64,000 nucleotides of DNA, from positions 2,356,001 through 2,420,000 of the forward strand of contig NZ_CP040078.1 of the NCBI RefSeq assembly GCF_005280735.1. The letters run 5' to 3'. Below the pieces are notes generated by a model. It was given only the letters and a program-made list of their open reading frames with translations. It had not been told where the DNA came from and made no database searches. The translations under genes were made by a program, and so were the position numbers. Positions 34,928-43,435 of the stretch are shown here, piece by piece (position 1 is the first letter of the stretch; every line of letters begins with the position of its first letter). The DNA is from Trinickia violacea (lineage in GTDB: Bacteria > Pseudomonadota > Gammaproteobacteria > Burkholderiales > Burkholderiaceae).

Positions 34928-36403
34928 ATGGACACGACCACCCCAACCTTCACGCCCGCGATCACGCGCATTCTCGCCACGGTGAGCGTCGCCTTCGTCG
35001 TCACGCAGCTCGACGTCACGATCGTCAATATCGCCCTTCCGCGCATCGGCGCCGAGCTCGGCACCGACGTCGCGGCTCTGCAATGGATCGTCGATGCCTA
35101 TACGCTCGCGTTCGCCGTGCTGATGCTGTCGGCCGGCGTGCTCGGCGACCGCTTCGGCGCGCGGCGCCTGTTCGCGGGCGGCATCGCGCTCTTCGCGCTC
35201 TCGTCGCTCGCGTGCGGGCTCGCGCCGAACGTGGCGACGCTGATCGGCGCGCGCGCCGTGCAAGGCGTGAGCGCCGCAGCGATGCTGCCGAATTCGCTCG
35301 CGTTGCTCAACCAGGCTTGCCGCCACGATCCGCGTCTGCGAGCGCGCGCGGTCGGACTGTGGACCGCATCGGGCGCAGTCGCGATTGCGGCCGGGCCGAT
35401 CGCGGGCGGGCTGCTGATTGCCGCGTTCGGCTGGCGCAGCATTTTTCTCGTCAATCTGCCGATCTGCGCAGCGGGGTTGTTGGCGGCTTACGCTTGGGTG
35501 CCCGCTCCGGCGCAACGGCAAGCCTCGTTGCCGCAGGGCTCGGCGAACACGGCGCATGCCCGTACCGGCGGCATCGATCTGCCCGGCCAGTGCCTCGCCA
35601 TCGTCACGCTCACGGCCTTCACCGGCGCGGTCATCGAACTGCGGCCGCTCGGCTTCACGCACCCGCTCATCGCCGGCGGCTTTGCGCTCGCGCTCGTGGC
35701 TGGGATGGTCTTTATCGCCGTGCAGGCGCGCAGCGCGGCGCCGATGCTGCCGCTATCGCTGTTCCGCGACGCGACGTTCAGCGCCGCCGTGCTGTTCGGC
35801 GTCTGCGTGAACTTCGCCTACTACGGGATCGTGTTCGTGCTGAGCCTGTTCCTGCAGCGCGTGCATGGCGACACGCCGCTCGAGGCCGGCCTCGCGTTCC
35901 TGCCGCTGACAGGCGGCTTCCTGATCTCGAACGTCGTCAGCGGCTGGGTGGTCGGGCGCTACGGTCCGCGCGTGCCGATGATCCTCGGCGCGGCGACGGG
36001 CGCGCTCGGCTACGGCCTGCTGCACGCGACGCAAGCGTCCACGCCGACGCTCGCGCTCCTGCTGCCGTTCCTGCTGATTCCGTCCGGCATGGGCCTCGCG
36101 GTGCCGGCGATGACGACGGCCATTCTCGCGTCGGTCGAGCCGCATCGCGCGGGCACCGCATCGGCGGTCCTCAACACGGCGCGGCAAGCGGCCGGTGCGG
36201 TCGGCGTCGCGGCATTCGGCGCGCTCGCGAGCGGCGCGACGGCCTCGCATATCGTGTTCGGCCTGCAGACATCGGCCGCGATCGCATCGGGATTGCTCGT
36301 AGCGGGAGGTGTGCTTGCGTGCTTCATTCACCCGCATTCGCATCGGCGCGAGCCGGTTCGGTCCGCTGCCGCGGTTGCGCAGTCATGTCGTGGTGGGGAC
36401 TAG
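34928..36403 (+). CDS. DHA2-type MFS drug efflux transporter
   Basis: A 491-residue inner-membrane protein with about 14 predicted helices. The signature of DHA2/EmrB-like exporters is present: FVVTQLDVTIVNIALPRIG, LQWIVDAYTLAFAVLMLSAGVLGDRFGARR, and AVQGVSAAAMLPNSLALLNQ. The C-terminus has AGTASAVLNTARQAAGAVGVAAFG. No regulator gene is adjacent. Position next to the hydroxyproline genes is probably coincidental because a terminator hairpin separates them. Confidence 0.9.
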   Translation: MDTTTPTFTPAITRILATVSVAFVVTQLDVTIVNIALPRIGAELGTDVAALQWIVDAYTLAFAVLMLSAGVLGDRFGARRLFAGGIALFALSSLACGLAPNVATLIGARAVQGVSAAAMLPNSLALLNQACRHDPRLRARAVGLWTASGAVAIAAGPIAGGLLIAAFGWRSIFLVNLPICAAGLLAAYAWVPAPAQRQASLPQGSANTAHARTGGIDLPGQCLAIVTLTAFTGAVIELRPLGFTHPLIAGGFALALVAGMVFIAVQARSAAPMLPLSLFRDATFSAAVLFGVCVNFAYYGIVFVLSLFLQRVHGDTPLEAGLAFLPLTGGFLISNVVSGWVVGRYGPRVPMILGAATGALGYGLLHATQASTPTLALLLPFLLIPSGMGLAVPAMTTAILASVEPHRAGTASAVLNTARQAAGAVGVAAFGALASGATASHIVFGLQTSAAIASGLLVAGGVLACFIHPHSHRREPVRSAAAVAQSCRGGD

Positions 36404-36428
36404 CGATAGCGTGATCGAATCGTCAGCA

Positions 36429-36701
36429 CTAGAGCGTCGCGTTCTGAATCGAGCCCGTATCGAGCGCGCGCTCGATCAAGCCTTCTTCCTTCACTTTGCG
36501 GACTGCGTCGCTAAGCAGCACGTCGGGGGCTTCGATCTCGGCTCGAATCGCACCGAACAGTCCGGATGCGTCGAGCACCACCAGCGTCTCGGCCGAATCC
36601 TCGCGGCTGATGATCACGCGATGCTTCGATTCCCCTTCTCCGAGGCTCGCGCAAAACGACATCGTCTCGCCGCCGATCAATTGTTGGAAGTTCAGAATCA
36701 T
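36429..36701 (-). CDS. Small hypothetical protein
   Basis: A 90-residue acidic soluble protein; no family recognised. The composition (IISREDSAETLVVLDASGLFGAIRAEIEAPDVLL) suggests an alpha/beta fold. The call as a gene rests on GGAGGG placed 6 bases before the ATG at 36701 and on normal high-GC third-position use. It converges with the DHA2 gene. Confidence 0.6.
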   Translation of the reverse strand: MILNFQQLIGGETMSFCASLGEGESKHRVIISREDSAETLVVLDASGLFGAIRAEIEAPDVLLSDAVRKVKEEGLIERALDTGSIQNATL

Positions 36702-36768
36702 CGCTACCCTCCGTTCTGAGCCGAGGCGCTCGATTCAATCGATCAAGCAAGCTTCATGCACGTGGCGC

Positions 36769-37203
36769 TCAGCGAAGCCCTCGCCCGCCGCGCGGCGCTC
36801 GTGCGCCGTCGAGGCTGATGCCGCCGGCACCCGTCACATAGAGCAGAAGAAAGCCACCCGCCATCCCAACGTTCTTGCAGAAGTGAATCACCATGTCGCG
36901 CTGCATGGCCGCATCGGTCACGTTCCAGAAGTCGTGGCCGAGCACGGCCGTGACGATGCAATAAGCCGCCATGAAGAGGCCGAGCGGCCGGATCTTGAAG
37001 CCGAGCACCAGGAACACGCCGCCCAGCACTTCGACCGCCACTGCGACTGGCGCGCCGACCTGCACGAACGGCACGCCAGTCGCTTGCAAATACCCGACAA
37101 AGCCCGCATACCCCAGCAGTTTCATGACACCGCTCCAAAGAAACAGCACCGACAGAGCAAGACGTGCAATGAAAATTACGCCGGAATCGACGGGACGCGT
37201 CAT
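36769..37203 (-). CDS. DoxX-family membrane protein
   Basis: A 144-residue protein with four membrane helices: IFIARLALSVLFLWSGVMKLLGYAGF, VAVAVEVLGGVFLVLGF, LGLFMAAYCIVTAVLGHDFW and MAGGFLLLYVTGAGG. The pattern of the first helix pair and the GHDFW segment fit DoxX/YphA proteins, which are linked to redox or thiol stress. The ATG at 37203 has GGAG upstream; the frame continues far upstream without homology. Shares the 352-base spacer with the divergent deoR gene. Confidence 0.85.
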   Translation of the reverse strand: MTRPVDSGVIFIARLALSVLFLWSGVMKLLGYAGFVGYLQATGVPFVQVGAPVAVAVEVLGGVFLVLGFKIRPLGLFMAAYCIVTAVLGHDFWNVTDAAMQRDMVIHFCKNVGMAGGFLLLYVTGAGGISLDGARAPRGGRGLR

Positions 37204-37555
37204 GAGGTAACTCCTGAATTCAATCGAATGAAGAAACGATGCGGCGTCCGCGCGCAGCGCGCGTTGACCGTCAGAATATGTGCTGGACAGCCGTTTTCCA
37301 AGCAAAAAACGCTTGCTAAACGAACGTAATGCATGACTGCGTTCTACTGCGCGCGCTGTAAAAATGACATCGGCAGCGAGCGCGTTATGCATCGACCCGC
37401 GCACGCGGTGCGAGTTCAACACCGACAAAACGACAGATAAACCACCGCGCCAATCTCGCCGTTTCACAAGGCAATTGTTATAATTCTCTCAATTGACCGA
37501 TACAAATATAACGCTTGCTGCCACGCCCCATTGCAGCGTTCTTTCCAGGGCCACC
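37204..37555. other. 352-base intergenic region upstream of deoR
   Basis: Spacer between divergent doxX and deoR-type genes. The deoR-proximal part holds the shared DeoR-regulon block at 37475-37492 inside two CAATTG copies (37472-37477 and 37490-37495). The rest shows nothing I can name. Confidence 0.5.
37475..37492 (+). promoter_or_regulatory. DeoR-regulon block, deoR copy
   Basis: TTGTTATAATTCTCTCAA, containing TATAAT at 37479-37484. It differs at one position from the copy in front of deoC (48372-48389, minus strand). Both lie exactly 63 bases upstream of the start codon and point the same way relative to the gene. Confidence 0.7.
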
Positions 37556-38284
37556 ATGCTGAAGACCGAACGCCTGCGCTCGCTCGCCGACGCGCTCGCC
37601 AAGCAGAACGTCATGCACCTGCGCGATGCCGCCACGCTGCTCGGCGTATCCGAGATGACCGTGCGGCGCGACATCGCAGGGAACCCCGAGCGCTTCACCT
37701 ATCTCGGCGGCTATATCGTCAGCGCCGACGATGTGCCGAACTCGGCGGGCTACTCGCTCGAGCAGGAAACGGATCACTTCGCGCAAGCCAAGGCGCAGGC
37801 GTCGGCACATGCCGCGAAACTCATCGCCGACAACGAGACGATCTTCATCGATTGCGGCACGACGCTCACCGCGCTCGCGCGACTGATTCCGGCCGACTAT
37901 CACGTCACGGCCGTCTGCTACTCGCTCAACATCGCCGAAATCCTGCGGCGCATGCCCAACGTGCGGATGATTCTGCTGGGCGGCGTCTATGTGCCGTCGT
38001 CGGATTCGTTCAGCGGCGACGAAAGTCTAGAGATGCTGCGCCGCATGGGGATCAACAAGGCGTTCATTTCCGCCGGCGGGGTCGACACGGTGCGCGGCGT
38101 CACTTGCTGGAATTTTCATGAAGTCGCGCTGAAACAGGCGGCGATGGCGAGCGCCGTCGAGCGGCATTTGGTTGTGGACGCAAGCAAGTTCGGCGTCGTT
38201 AAGGCGGTGCGCTTTTCCCAGGTCGACGACTTTGATTCGATCATCACTGAGAAAGGCCAGGAACCGCGTAAGCGCAAGGCATAG
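37556..38284 (+). CDS. DeoR-family transcriptional regulator of the deoxyribose-type operon
   Basis: A 242-residue repressor. The N-terminal helix-turn-helix reads ALAKQNVMHLRDAATLLGVSEMTVRRDIA; the C-terminal phospho-sugar sensing domain has TIFIDCGTTLTALARLIP, MILLGGVYVPSSDSFSG and AFISAGGVDTVRGVTCWNFHEVALKQAAM. The start at 37556 is the first Met adjacent to the domain. It is separated from the ABC operon, which runs on the opposite strand toward it. The matching promoter block shared with deoC argues that it controls itself and the deoC operon. Confidence 0.9.
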   Translation: MLKTERLRSLADALAKQNVMHLRDAATLLGVSEMTVRRDIAGNPERFTYLGGYIVSADDVPNSAGYSLEQETDHFAQAKAQASAHAAKLIADNETIFIDCGTTLTALARLIPADYHVTAVCYSLNIAEILRRMPNVRMILLGGVYVPSSDSFSGDESLEMLRRMGINKAFISAGGVDTVRGVTCWNFHEVALKQAAMASAVERHLVVDASKFGVVKAVRFSQVDDFDSIITEKGQEPRKRKA

Positions 38285-38319
38285 CTTTGCATGGGACCCG
38301 AGTAAGGCTCTGCATGGGG

Positions 38320-38414
38320 CCGGAGTAAGTGCTGAAGCACGAACTCCGGCCGACACGCTGAAGCGCTAACAGCTCTGCATGAGACCGGACTAGGCGCTAA
38401 AGCGCCAAGTCCGG
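38320..38414. repeat. Two tandem hairpins with compensatory base changes
   Basis: Hairpin 1 (38320-38349) pairs CCGGAGT with ACTCCGG, and TGCT with AGCA. Hairpin 2 (38385-38414) pairs CCGGACT with AGTCCGG, and CGCT with AGCG. Each is 30 bases long and preceded by GCTCTGCATGRGRC. A degenerate third start lies at 38286-38305. It is REP-like and located between deoR and the opposing operon. Confidence 0.75.
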
Positions 38415-38437
38415 ATCGACATCGGGTCGACAAAAAA

Positions 38438-38455
38438 GGCGGCCCGAAAGCCGCC
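38438..38455 (-). terminator. Rho-independent terminator of the deoC-ABC operon
   Basis: On the minus strand GGCGGC pairs with GCCGCC around a 6-base loop and is followed directly by six T residues (38432-38437). It lies 54 bases past the permease stop. This is the clearest intrinsic terminator in the window. Confidence 0.85.
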
Positions 38456-38508
38456 AAGACTCAAGCGTGGCGTTCGTTTCCGAACGTCTACGCGCCTCAA
38501 TCGATGTC

Positions 38509-39555
38509 TTAGGTCCCGCGCCGGCGCAGTGCGAACAGCGTTCCCGCGATCAGAATGAACGCGCCGATGATCACCTTCTGCCAAGTGCTCGGAATGCCGA
38601 TCAGGATCAGCACGTTGTTGATCATCGTGACGAGCACGACGCCGAGCAGCGTCCCGATCACCGTGCCGCTGCCGCCCGTGATGCGCGCACCGCCGAGGAT
38701 CACCGCCGCGATCACGTCGAGTTCGCTGCCGACGAGGTCGAACGGATTCGCGAGCCGGTTGTTGGCCACGTGCAGAATGCCCGCGACGCCCGCCAGCATC
38801 CCCGTATAGCCGAACACGAACAGGTGGATCGCGCGCAGGTTGTAGCCGAGCCGCTCGGCGATCGCGAGGCTGCCGCCCATCGCGTAGACGGCGCGGCCCA
38901 TCATCGTCCGGTTCAAAAGCCACCACGTGAGCCAGGCCGCCGCGAAAAGCGCGATCACCGAGACCGGCAGCACTGCATGCAGCCCGTCGGCCGTCTGGTA
39001 GGAAAAGAGCGGCAGCTTGCCGAAACGGTCCATGCTGTGCGGGATATTCATGAAGAACGTCGTGCCGACGAACGTCAGCAAGATCCCGCGATACAGGTAC
39101 AGCGTGCCGATCGTCACGATCAGCGACGGCGCCTTCAACCGGTGCACGAGCAACCCGTTGATCACGCCGAGCACGATGCCGCCCACGGCGCCCGTCGCGA
39201 GAATCAGCGCGAACGGCGCATCGGGCCACCAGGCGAAGACGGCCTTCGTGATCGAGTACATCGTCAGTGCGCCGATCGCGGTGAACGACACGTCGATGCC
39301 GCCCGACGCCAGCACGACGAGCGTGCCGAGCGCGAACAGCGACATCGTCGTCGCCGAATGCAGCATGTCGAACAATGTCGCCCATTGAAAGAAGCGCGGA
39401 TTGATCGCGCCGACGATCACGCAAGTGAGCACGATCAACGCCGCCGTGAACCACTCGGGGTTGCGCGAGAGCTTCATGCGCCAGTTGAGGGGCCTCACCT
39501 GCGGCGCAACTTCGGCGGTTTCGGCCGCGTTCGGGGTAGTCATGGTGTGATTCAT
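38509..39555 (-). CDS. Sugar ABC transporter permease 2 (ribose/rhamnose type)
   Basis: A 348-residue inner-membrane permease. Family motifs are ALGTLVVLASGGIDVSFTAIGAL, LKAPSLIVTIGTLYLYRGILLTFVGT, YAMGGSLAIAERLGYNLRAIHLF and AAVILGGARITGGSGTVIGTLLGVVL. It is last in the minus-strand operon, 15 bases after the ATPase gene. The start could be the ATG at 39555 or 39543. It pairs with the permease at 42360; a heteromeric pair of permeases is known from rhamnose and AI-2 importers. Confidence 0.88.
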   Translation of the reverse strand: MNHTMTTPNAAETAEVAPQVRPLNWRMKLSRNPEWFTAALIVLTCVIVGAINPRFFQWATLFDMLHSATTMSLFALGTLVVLASGGIDVSFTAIGALTMYSITKAVFAWWPDAPFALILATGAVGGIVLGVINGLLVHRLKAPSLIVTIGTLYLYRGILLTFVGTTFFMNIPHSMDRFGKLPLFSYQTADGLHAVLPVSVIALFAAAWLTWWLLNRTMMGRAVYAMGGSLAIAERLGYNLRAIHLFVFGYTGMLAGVAGILHVANNRLANPFDLVGSELDVIAAVILGGARITGGSGTVIGTLLGVVLVTMINNVLILIGIPSTWQKVIIGAFILIAGTLFALRRRGT

Positions 39556-39570
39556 GCGCAAGTCCGTTTT

Positions 39571-41106
39571 CTAGGCAGCCTCGGAAAGCAGCGCGTGGTA
39601 CAGGGCCGCTTCCTTCAAGCCCTCGGCGCGGTACTCGCTCGCGACGCGCCCCTTCTTCATCATCAAAATGCGGTCGCAGTTCTGCAGCAGCTCCGGCAAG
39701 TCGTCGCTGATCAGCAGGATGCCGATGCCGCTTAGCGAGAGCCGCTGCATGATGCGGTAGATGATGTCCTTCGACCCGACGTCGACGCCCACCGTGGGCC
39801 CGTGCAGGATCAGCACGCGTGGATCGATCGCGAGCCAGCGGCCGATCAGCACGCGCTGCTGGTTGCCGCCCGAGAGCGACTGGACGGGCTTGTCGATATC
39901 GGGCGTCGCGATCTGCAATTCCTTGACCGTATCGACGGCGAGTTCGCGGGCGCGCTTGCGGTCGATCTGGCCGAAGCGGTCGCGCAGGCTCGAAATCATC
40001 GCGGTGATCACGTTGTCGCGAATCGACTTGTCGAGAAAGAGCCCTTCGTTCAGGCGGTCTTCGGGGACGTAGCCGATGCGGTGACGCTTCGCGTCGGCGG
40101 GCGTGCGCAGCACGATCGGCTGGCCGTCGAGTGCGATGCCGCCCGAGTCCGCGGGCGCCACGCCCGCCAGCGCGCGCGCCAATTCGTTGCGGCCCGAATC
40201 GAGCAAGCCCGTCACGCCCAGAATCTCGCCGCGATGCAGCGCGAACGACACGTCGCGGAATTGCCCCGCGCGCGTAAGCTCACGCACCGCGAGCACCACC
40301 TCCGCTTGCGTCGTGCCCGCGCGGTAACGCTCGCTCGACAAATGGCGCCCCGTCATCAGCTCGCTCAACTGCGACTTCGTGTAATCGGCGATCGGCCCGC
40401 TCGCCACTTTCTGACCGTCGCGCATCACGATCACCTCGCCGCCGATCGCGTAGCACTCGTCGAGCTTGTGGCTCACGAACAGCACCGTCACGCCCTGCGC
40501 GCGCAGATTCGCGAGCACGGCGATCAGGTTGTCGACTTCCTTTTGCGTGAGCGAGGTGGTCGGCTCGTCCATGATGACGAACTTCGCCTCACTCGCGATC
40601 GCGCGCGCAATCGCGACGAGCTGGCGCGTCGCGAGCGGCAATTGCTCGATCAGCGTCGCCTGAAAATCGGCGTCGCCGGACAGGCCGACGGCCTGCAGCG
40701 CGCGCGCCGCGGTTTGCGCGAGCGCACGGCGATCGAAGGTGCGCGCAAGGCGTCCGCCGTGCTCGGCCAACTCGGTTGTGAGCGCAACGTTCTCGGCGAC
40801 GTTCAGGTTCGGCAGCAGCGACAAATCCTGGTAGACCGTTTCGATGCCCGCCGCGAGCGCTTCGAGCGGCGCCAGCCTCGCATGAGGCTTGCCTTCGATG
40901 ATCAGCTCGCCCTCGTCGGGCGGCTGCGCGCCGGAGATGATCTTGATCAGCGTGCTCTTGCCGCAGCCGTTTTCGCCGAGCAGGTGATAGATCTGACCGC
41001 GTTCGAACGACAGCGTGACGCCGCGCAGCGCATGCACGCCGGTAAAGCGCTTGTGGACGCCGACCACTTGCAGCAAAGGCTCGGAGGAGGAAGTCTGTTG
41101 ATTCAT
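39571..41106 (-). CDS. Sugar ABC transporter ATP-binding protein (double ATPase)
   Basis: A 511-residue double-domain ATPase. Domain 1 has Walker A GENGCGKSTLIKIISG, Walker B KFVIMDEPTTSLT and VLFVSHKLDECY. Domain 2 has a degenerate Walker A (GVTGLLDSGRNELARALAG, lacking the GKS lysine), an intact signature LSGGNQQRVLIGRWLA and VLILHGPTVGVDVGSK. This asymmetry is normal for RbsA-type ATPases. The start codon follows directly on a GC-rich hairpin (41107-41141) whose stem contains the Shine-Dalgarno sequence. Confidence 0.92.
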   Translation of the reverse strand: MNQQTSSSEPLLQVVGVHKRFTGVHALRGVTLSFERGQIYHLLGENGCGKSTLIKIISGAQPPDEGELIIEGKPHARLAPLEALAAGIETVYQDLSLLPNLNVAENVALTTELAEHGGRLARTFDRRALAQTAARALQAVGLSGDADFQATLIEQLPLATRQLVAIARAIASEAKFVIMDEPTTSLTQKEVDNLIAVLANLRAQGVTVLFVSHKLDECYAIGGEVIVMRDGQKVASGPIADYTKSQLSELMTGRHLSSERYRAGTTQAEVVLAVRELTRAGQFRDVSFALHRGEILGVTGLLDSGRNELARALAGVAPADSGGIALDGQPIVLRTPADAKRHRIGYVPEDRLNEGLFLDKSIRDNVITAMISSLRDRFGQIDRKRARELAVDTVKELQIATPDIDKPVQSLSGGNQQRVLIGRWLAIDPRVLILHGPTVGVDVGSKDIIYRIMQRLSLSGIGILLISDDLPELLQNCDRILMMKKGRVASEYRAEGLKEAALYHALLSEAA

Positions 41107-41141
41107 GATGCCTCCCGCTGGGCCGCCCCGAGGGAGGCATC
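41107..41141 (-). promoter_or_regulatory. Hairpin sequestering the ATPase ribosome binding site
   Basis: On the minus strand GATGCCTCCC, a 15-base loop, and GGGAGGCATC form a perfect 10-bp stem ending one base before the ATG at 41106. The 3' arm holds GGGAGG, the only Shine-Dalgarno candidate. A second GC-rich element (five C, TC, six G) lies at 41144-41156. It sits between the binding-protein and ATPase genes. Confidence 0.65.
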
Positions 41142-41261
41142 CACCCCCTCGGGGGGCAGCGAACGATAGTGAGCGTGGGGGTAGTTCATTAGTTGACCGC
41201 TTGCGTTAAAAGCGGCGCGCGCTTGAAACAACGCGCGCCTTAGCCCTTCAACTCCGCCAAC

Positions 41262-42266
41262 TTAGAACGAATAGCTTTTGTAGTTCGACTTGTCGACATC
41301 GACCCAGCCCTGGCCGCGCACGATGATGCCCTTACCCGGCCCCTTCGCCACCGTCACCTTGTTGTAGCCCGGAATGCCGAGGTCCTGGCCGTTCGTCACG
41401 GTCTTGCCGTCGATCAGCATCTGCGCGACCTTGTTCATCGCGAGGCCCGCGAGTTTCGGGTCCCAGAACGAGATGCCGTTGACCGCACCGCTTTCGAGGA
41501 ACTTGCCCGCTTCGCCCGGCAGGCCCGTGCCGTACACGCAAATCTTGCCTTGCAGGCCCGCTTCCTCGACCGCGCGGCCGATGCCGATCACGTCGAGCGA
41601 CGACGATCCTTGGAAGCCCTTCAAGTCCGGGTGCTTGCGCAGGACTTCCTTCGCGACTTCATAGGCGCGCTCGCCGTCGTTGTTCGTTTCGAGCTTCGGC
41701 TCGACCAAGTCCATCTTCGGATACTTCGCCTTCGCGTTCTGAATGCCGCCATCGGCCCACTGCACTTGCGAGCGGCTGCCGAGCGACCCGACCAGCACCG
41801 CCCACTTGCCGTCGTCGTGCATGCACGACGCCAGATGCTCGTTCAGGTTCGCGCCATAGGCGGTGTTGTCGAACGCCTCGATGTCGACCATCGTGTTCTT
41901 TTCGTTGTCGGCTTCGTGCGTCACAACCTTGATGCCGCGATCCATCGCCTTCTTGAGCGCGGGTTCAAGCGTCGGCGGATCGTATGGAACCACGGCGATC
42001 GCGCTCACTTTCTTCGCGATCAGGTCTTCGATGATGTTCAGTTGCTGCGCGGCGTCGGCGCGGCCCGGGCCCGTTTGATAAGCGTTGACGCCGGGATTGT
42101 CCTTAGCGAACTGCTTCACGCCTTCGTCCATGCGGTTGAACCAGTTGATGCCGGTCACCTTGACGACCGTGACGATCGTTTCGTTGATCGCCGCGTGCGC
42201 GGCAAACATGACGCCCGCGCTCAACGCACAAGCGGTGAGCGCAACGCTCAGTCGAGTCAATTTCAT
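41262..42266 (-). CDS. Sugar ABC transporter substrate-binding protein (LsrB/RhaS-like)
   Basis: A 334-residue periplasmic protein with a signal peptide ending near AAHAA (residue 26). The mature part has the rhamnose/AI-2 binding-protein pattern: TIVTVVKVTGINWFNRMDEGVKQFAKD, QQLNIIEDLIAKKVSAIAVVPYDP, KVVTHEAD, FQGSSSLDVIGIGRAVEEAG and VYGTGLPGEA. AAAGGAG precedes the ATG at 42266. In a DeoC/kinase/RbsD setting the ligand is likely a pentose or deoxypentose, not AI-2. Ligand remains open. Confidence 0.88.
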   Translation of the reverse strand: MKLTRLSVALTACALSAGVMFAAHAAINETIVTVVKVTGINWFNRMDEGVKQFAKDNPGVNAYQTGPGRADAAQQLNIIEDLIAKKVSAIAVVPYDPPTLEPALKKAMDRGIKVVTHEADNEKNTMVDIEAFDNTAYGANLNEHLASCMHDDGKWAVLVGSLGSRSQVQWADGGIQNAKAKYPKMDLVEPKLETNNDGERAYEVAKEVLRKHPDLKGFQGSSSLDVIGIGRAVEEAGLQGKICVYGTGLPGEAGKFLESGAVNGISFWDPKLAGLAMNKVAQMLIDGKTVTNGQDLGIPGYNKVTVAKGPGKGIIVRGQGWVDVDKSNYKSYSF

Positions 42267-42359
42267 GCTGTGTGTCTCCTTTATCGTTTGACGACGCCCC
42301 TTAGCGACCAGCGGACGCCCGAGGCGCGATGTCCGCCGAATACCGTAAGTCAAGCGCTG

Positions 42360-43403
42360 TTAGCCCTTCGCTTCGGGCTTCCCTGCTGCCTGCGGCTTAA
42401 GCCCCGTGCCGAAGATCGCCCGCACCCGGTCGCCGCCCGCGAACGCGAGCGAAAGCAGCAGCAAGAAGCCCCACGCGCAGTCGCCGAAGAACTGCGAGAC
42501 GCCCATCAGGTTGAACAGGCTCGACAGGAATTGCAGGACCGTCGCCGCGAAAAACACGCAGACGATGCGCCCGTAGCCGCCCGCCGGATTCACGCCGCCC
42601 ATCACGGCGATGAGAATCGCGATCAGCAGATACGAATTGCCGTAGTCCCACTTCGCGGAAAGCGTGTGCGTCGTGCTGATCAGCCCGGCAAGCGAGGCGA
42701 GCACGCCGCACATCGTGTACGTGAGGATGAGCATCCGCGCGCGCGGAATGCCCGCGTAGAACGCGGCGCGCTGGTTCGTGCCCATCAGGTAAAGCCGCAG
42801 GCCGAACGGCGTACGCTTGAGGAGCCAGCCGAGCAGCACGACGGCGGCAATGAAGATGCAAAACGAAATCGGCACCTGGAAGAACGTGCCATTGCCGATG
42901 TTGGAGAGCGGGTCGACATAGTCGACGTGCACCGAAGCGCCATTGGACAGCGCGACCGCAAAGCCGGTGAACAGCAATTGTGTGCCGAGCGTGCAGAGAA
43001 TCGGCGTGAGCCGCAGACGCGCGATCACGACGCCGTTCAGGAAACCGCCCACGAAACCCATGCAGACGACGATCGCGCAAAAGAGCGCCGTATAGAGCAC
43101 GGGCGAATCGTCACCGCTGACGAACTTCGGCACGACGAGCGCGGCGACCATGCCCGACAAATTCGCGAGGCCGACGCCCGACAGATCGATCCCCCCGTTG
43201 CCCGAGAGCATCGACAGCATGATGCCGAGCGCAAGCAGACCGAGTTCGGGCAGTTGCGAGCCCATCGATTGCAGGTTGTCGATATCGACGAATTGGCCGT
43301 GCGACAGCCAGATCGCGATCAGCACGACCAGCACGTTCACGCCCAGCAGAAAATTCAATTGCCGGTCGCCAAAGAGATTCTGTAAACCGAACGAGGACTT
43401 CAT
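42360..43403 (-). CDS. Sugar ABC transporter permease 1
   Basis: A 347-residue inner-membrane permease with QLPELGLLALGIMLSMLSGNGGIDLSGVGLANLSG, LRLTPILCTLGTQLLFTGFAVAL and GTNQRAAFYAGIPRARMLILTYTMCG, features of the RhaP/LsrC group. It lies between ribokinase and binding-protein genes on the same strand. The start at 43403 gives the normal N-terminus; the longer frame from 43646 would overlap the ribokinase gene extensively. Confidence 0.88.
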   Translation of the reverse strand: MKSSFGLQNLFGDRQLNFLLGVNVLVVLIAIWLSHGQFVDIDNLQSMGSQLPELGLLALGIMLSMLSGNGGIDLSGVGLANLSGMVAALVVPKFVSGDDSPVLYTALFCAIVVCMGFVGGFLNGVVIARLRLTPILCTLGTQLLFTGFAVALSNGASVHVDYVDPLSNIGNGTFFQVPISFCIFIAAVVLLGWLLKRTPFGLRLYLMGTNQRAAFYAGIPRARMLILTYTMCGVLASLAGLISTTHTLSAKWDYGNSYLLIAILIAVMGGVNPAGGYGRIVCVFFAATVLQFLSSLFNLMGVSQFFGDCAWGFLLLLSLAFAGGDRVRAIFGTGLKPQAAGKPEAKG

Positions 43404-43435
43404 GATGTCGGCGTGCTCCTTGAAACGTCTTTTTT

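Noticed and set aside
39571..41106. Loss of Walker A lysine in the second ATPase half as a defect
   Set aside because: A degenerate second nucleotide site is normal for RbsA-type sugar importers.
41142..41187. Possible insertion-sequence end near the ATPase gene
   Set aside because: Only G/C-rich short palindromes are present; no transposase, target duplication or longer terminal repeats.
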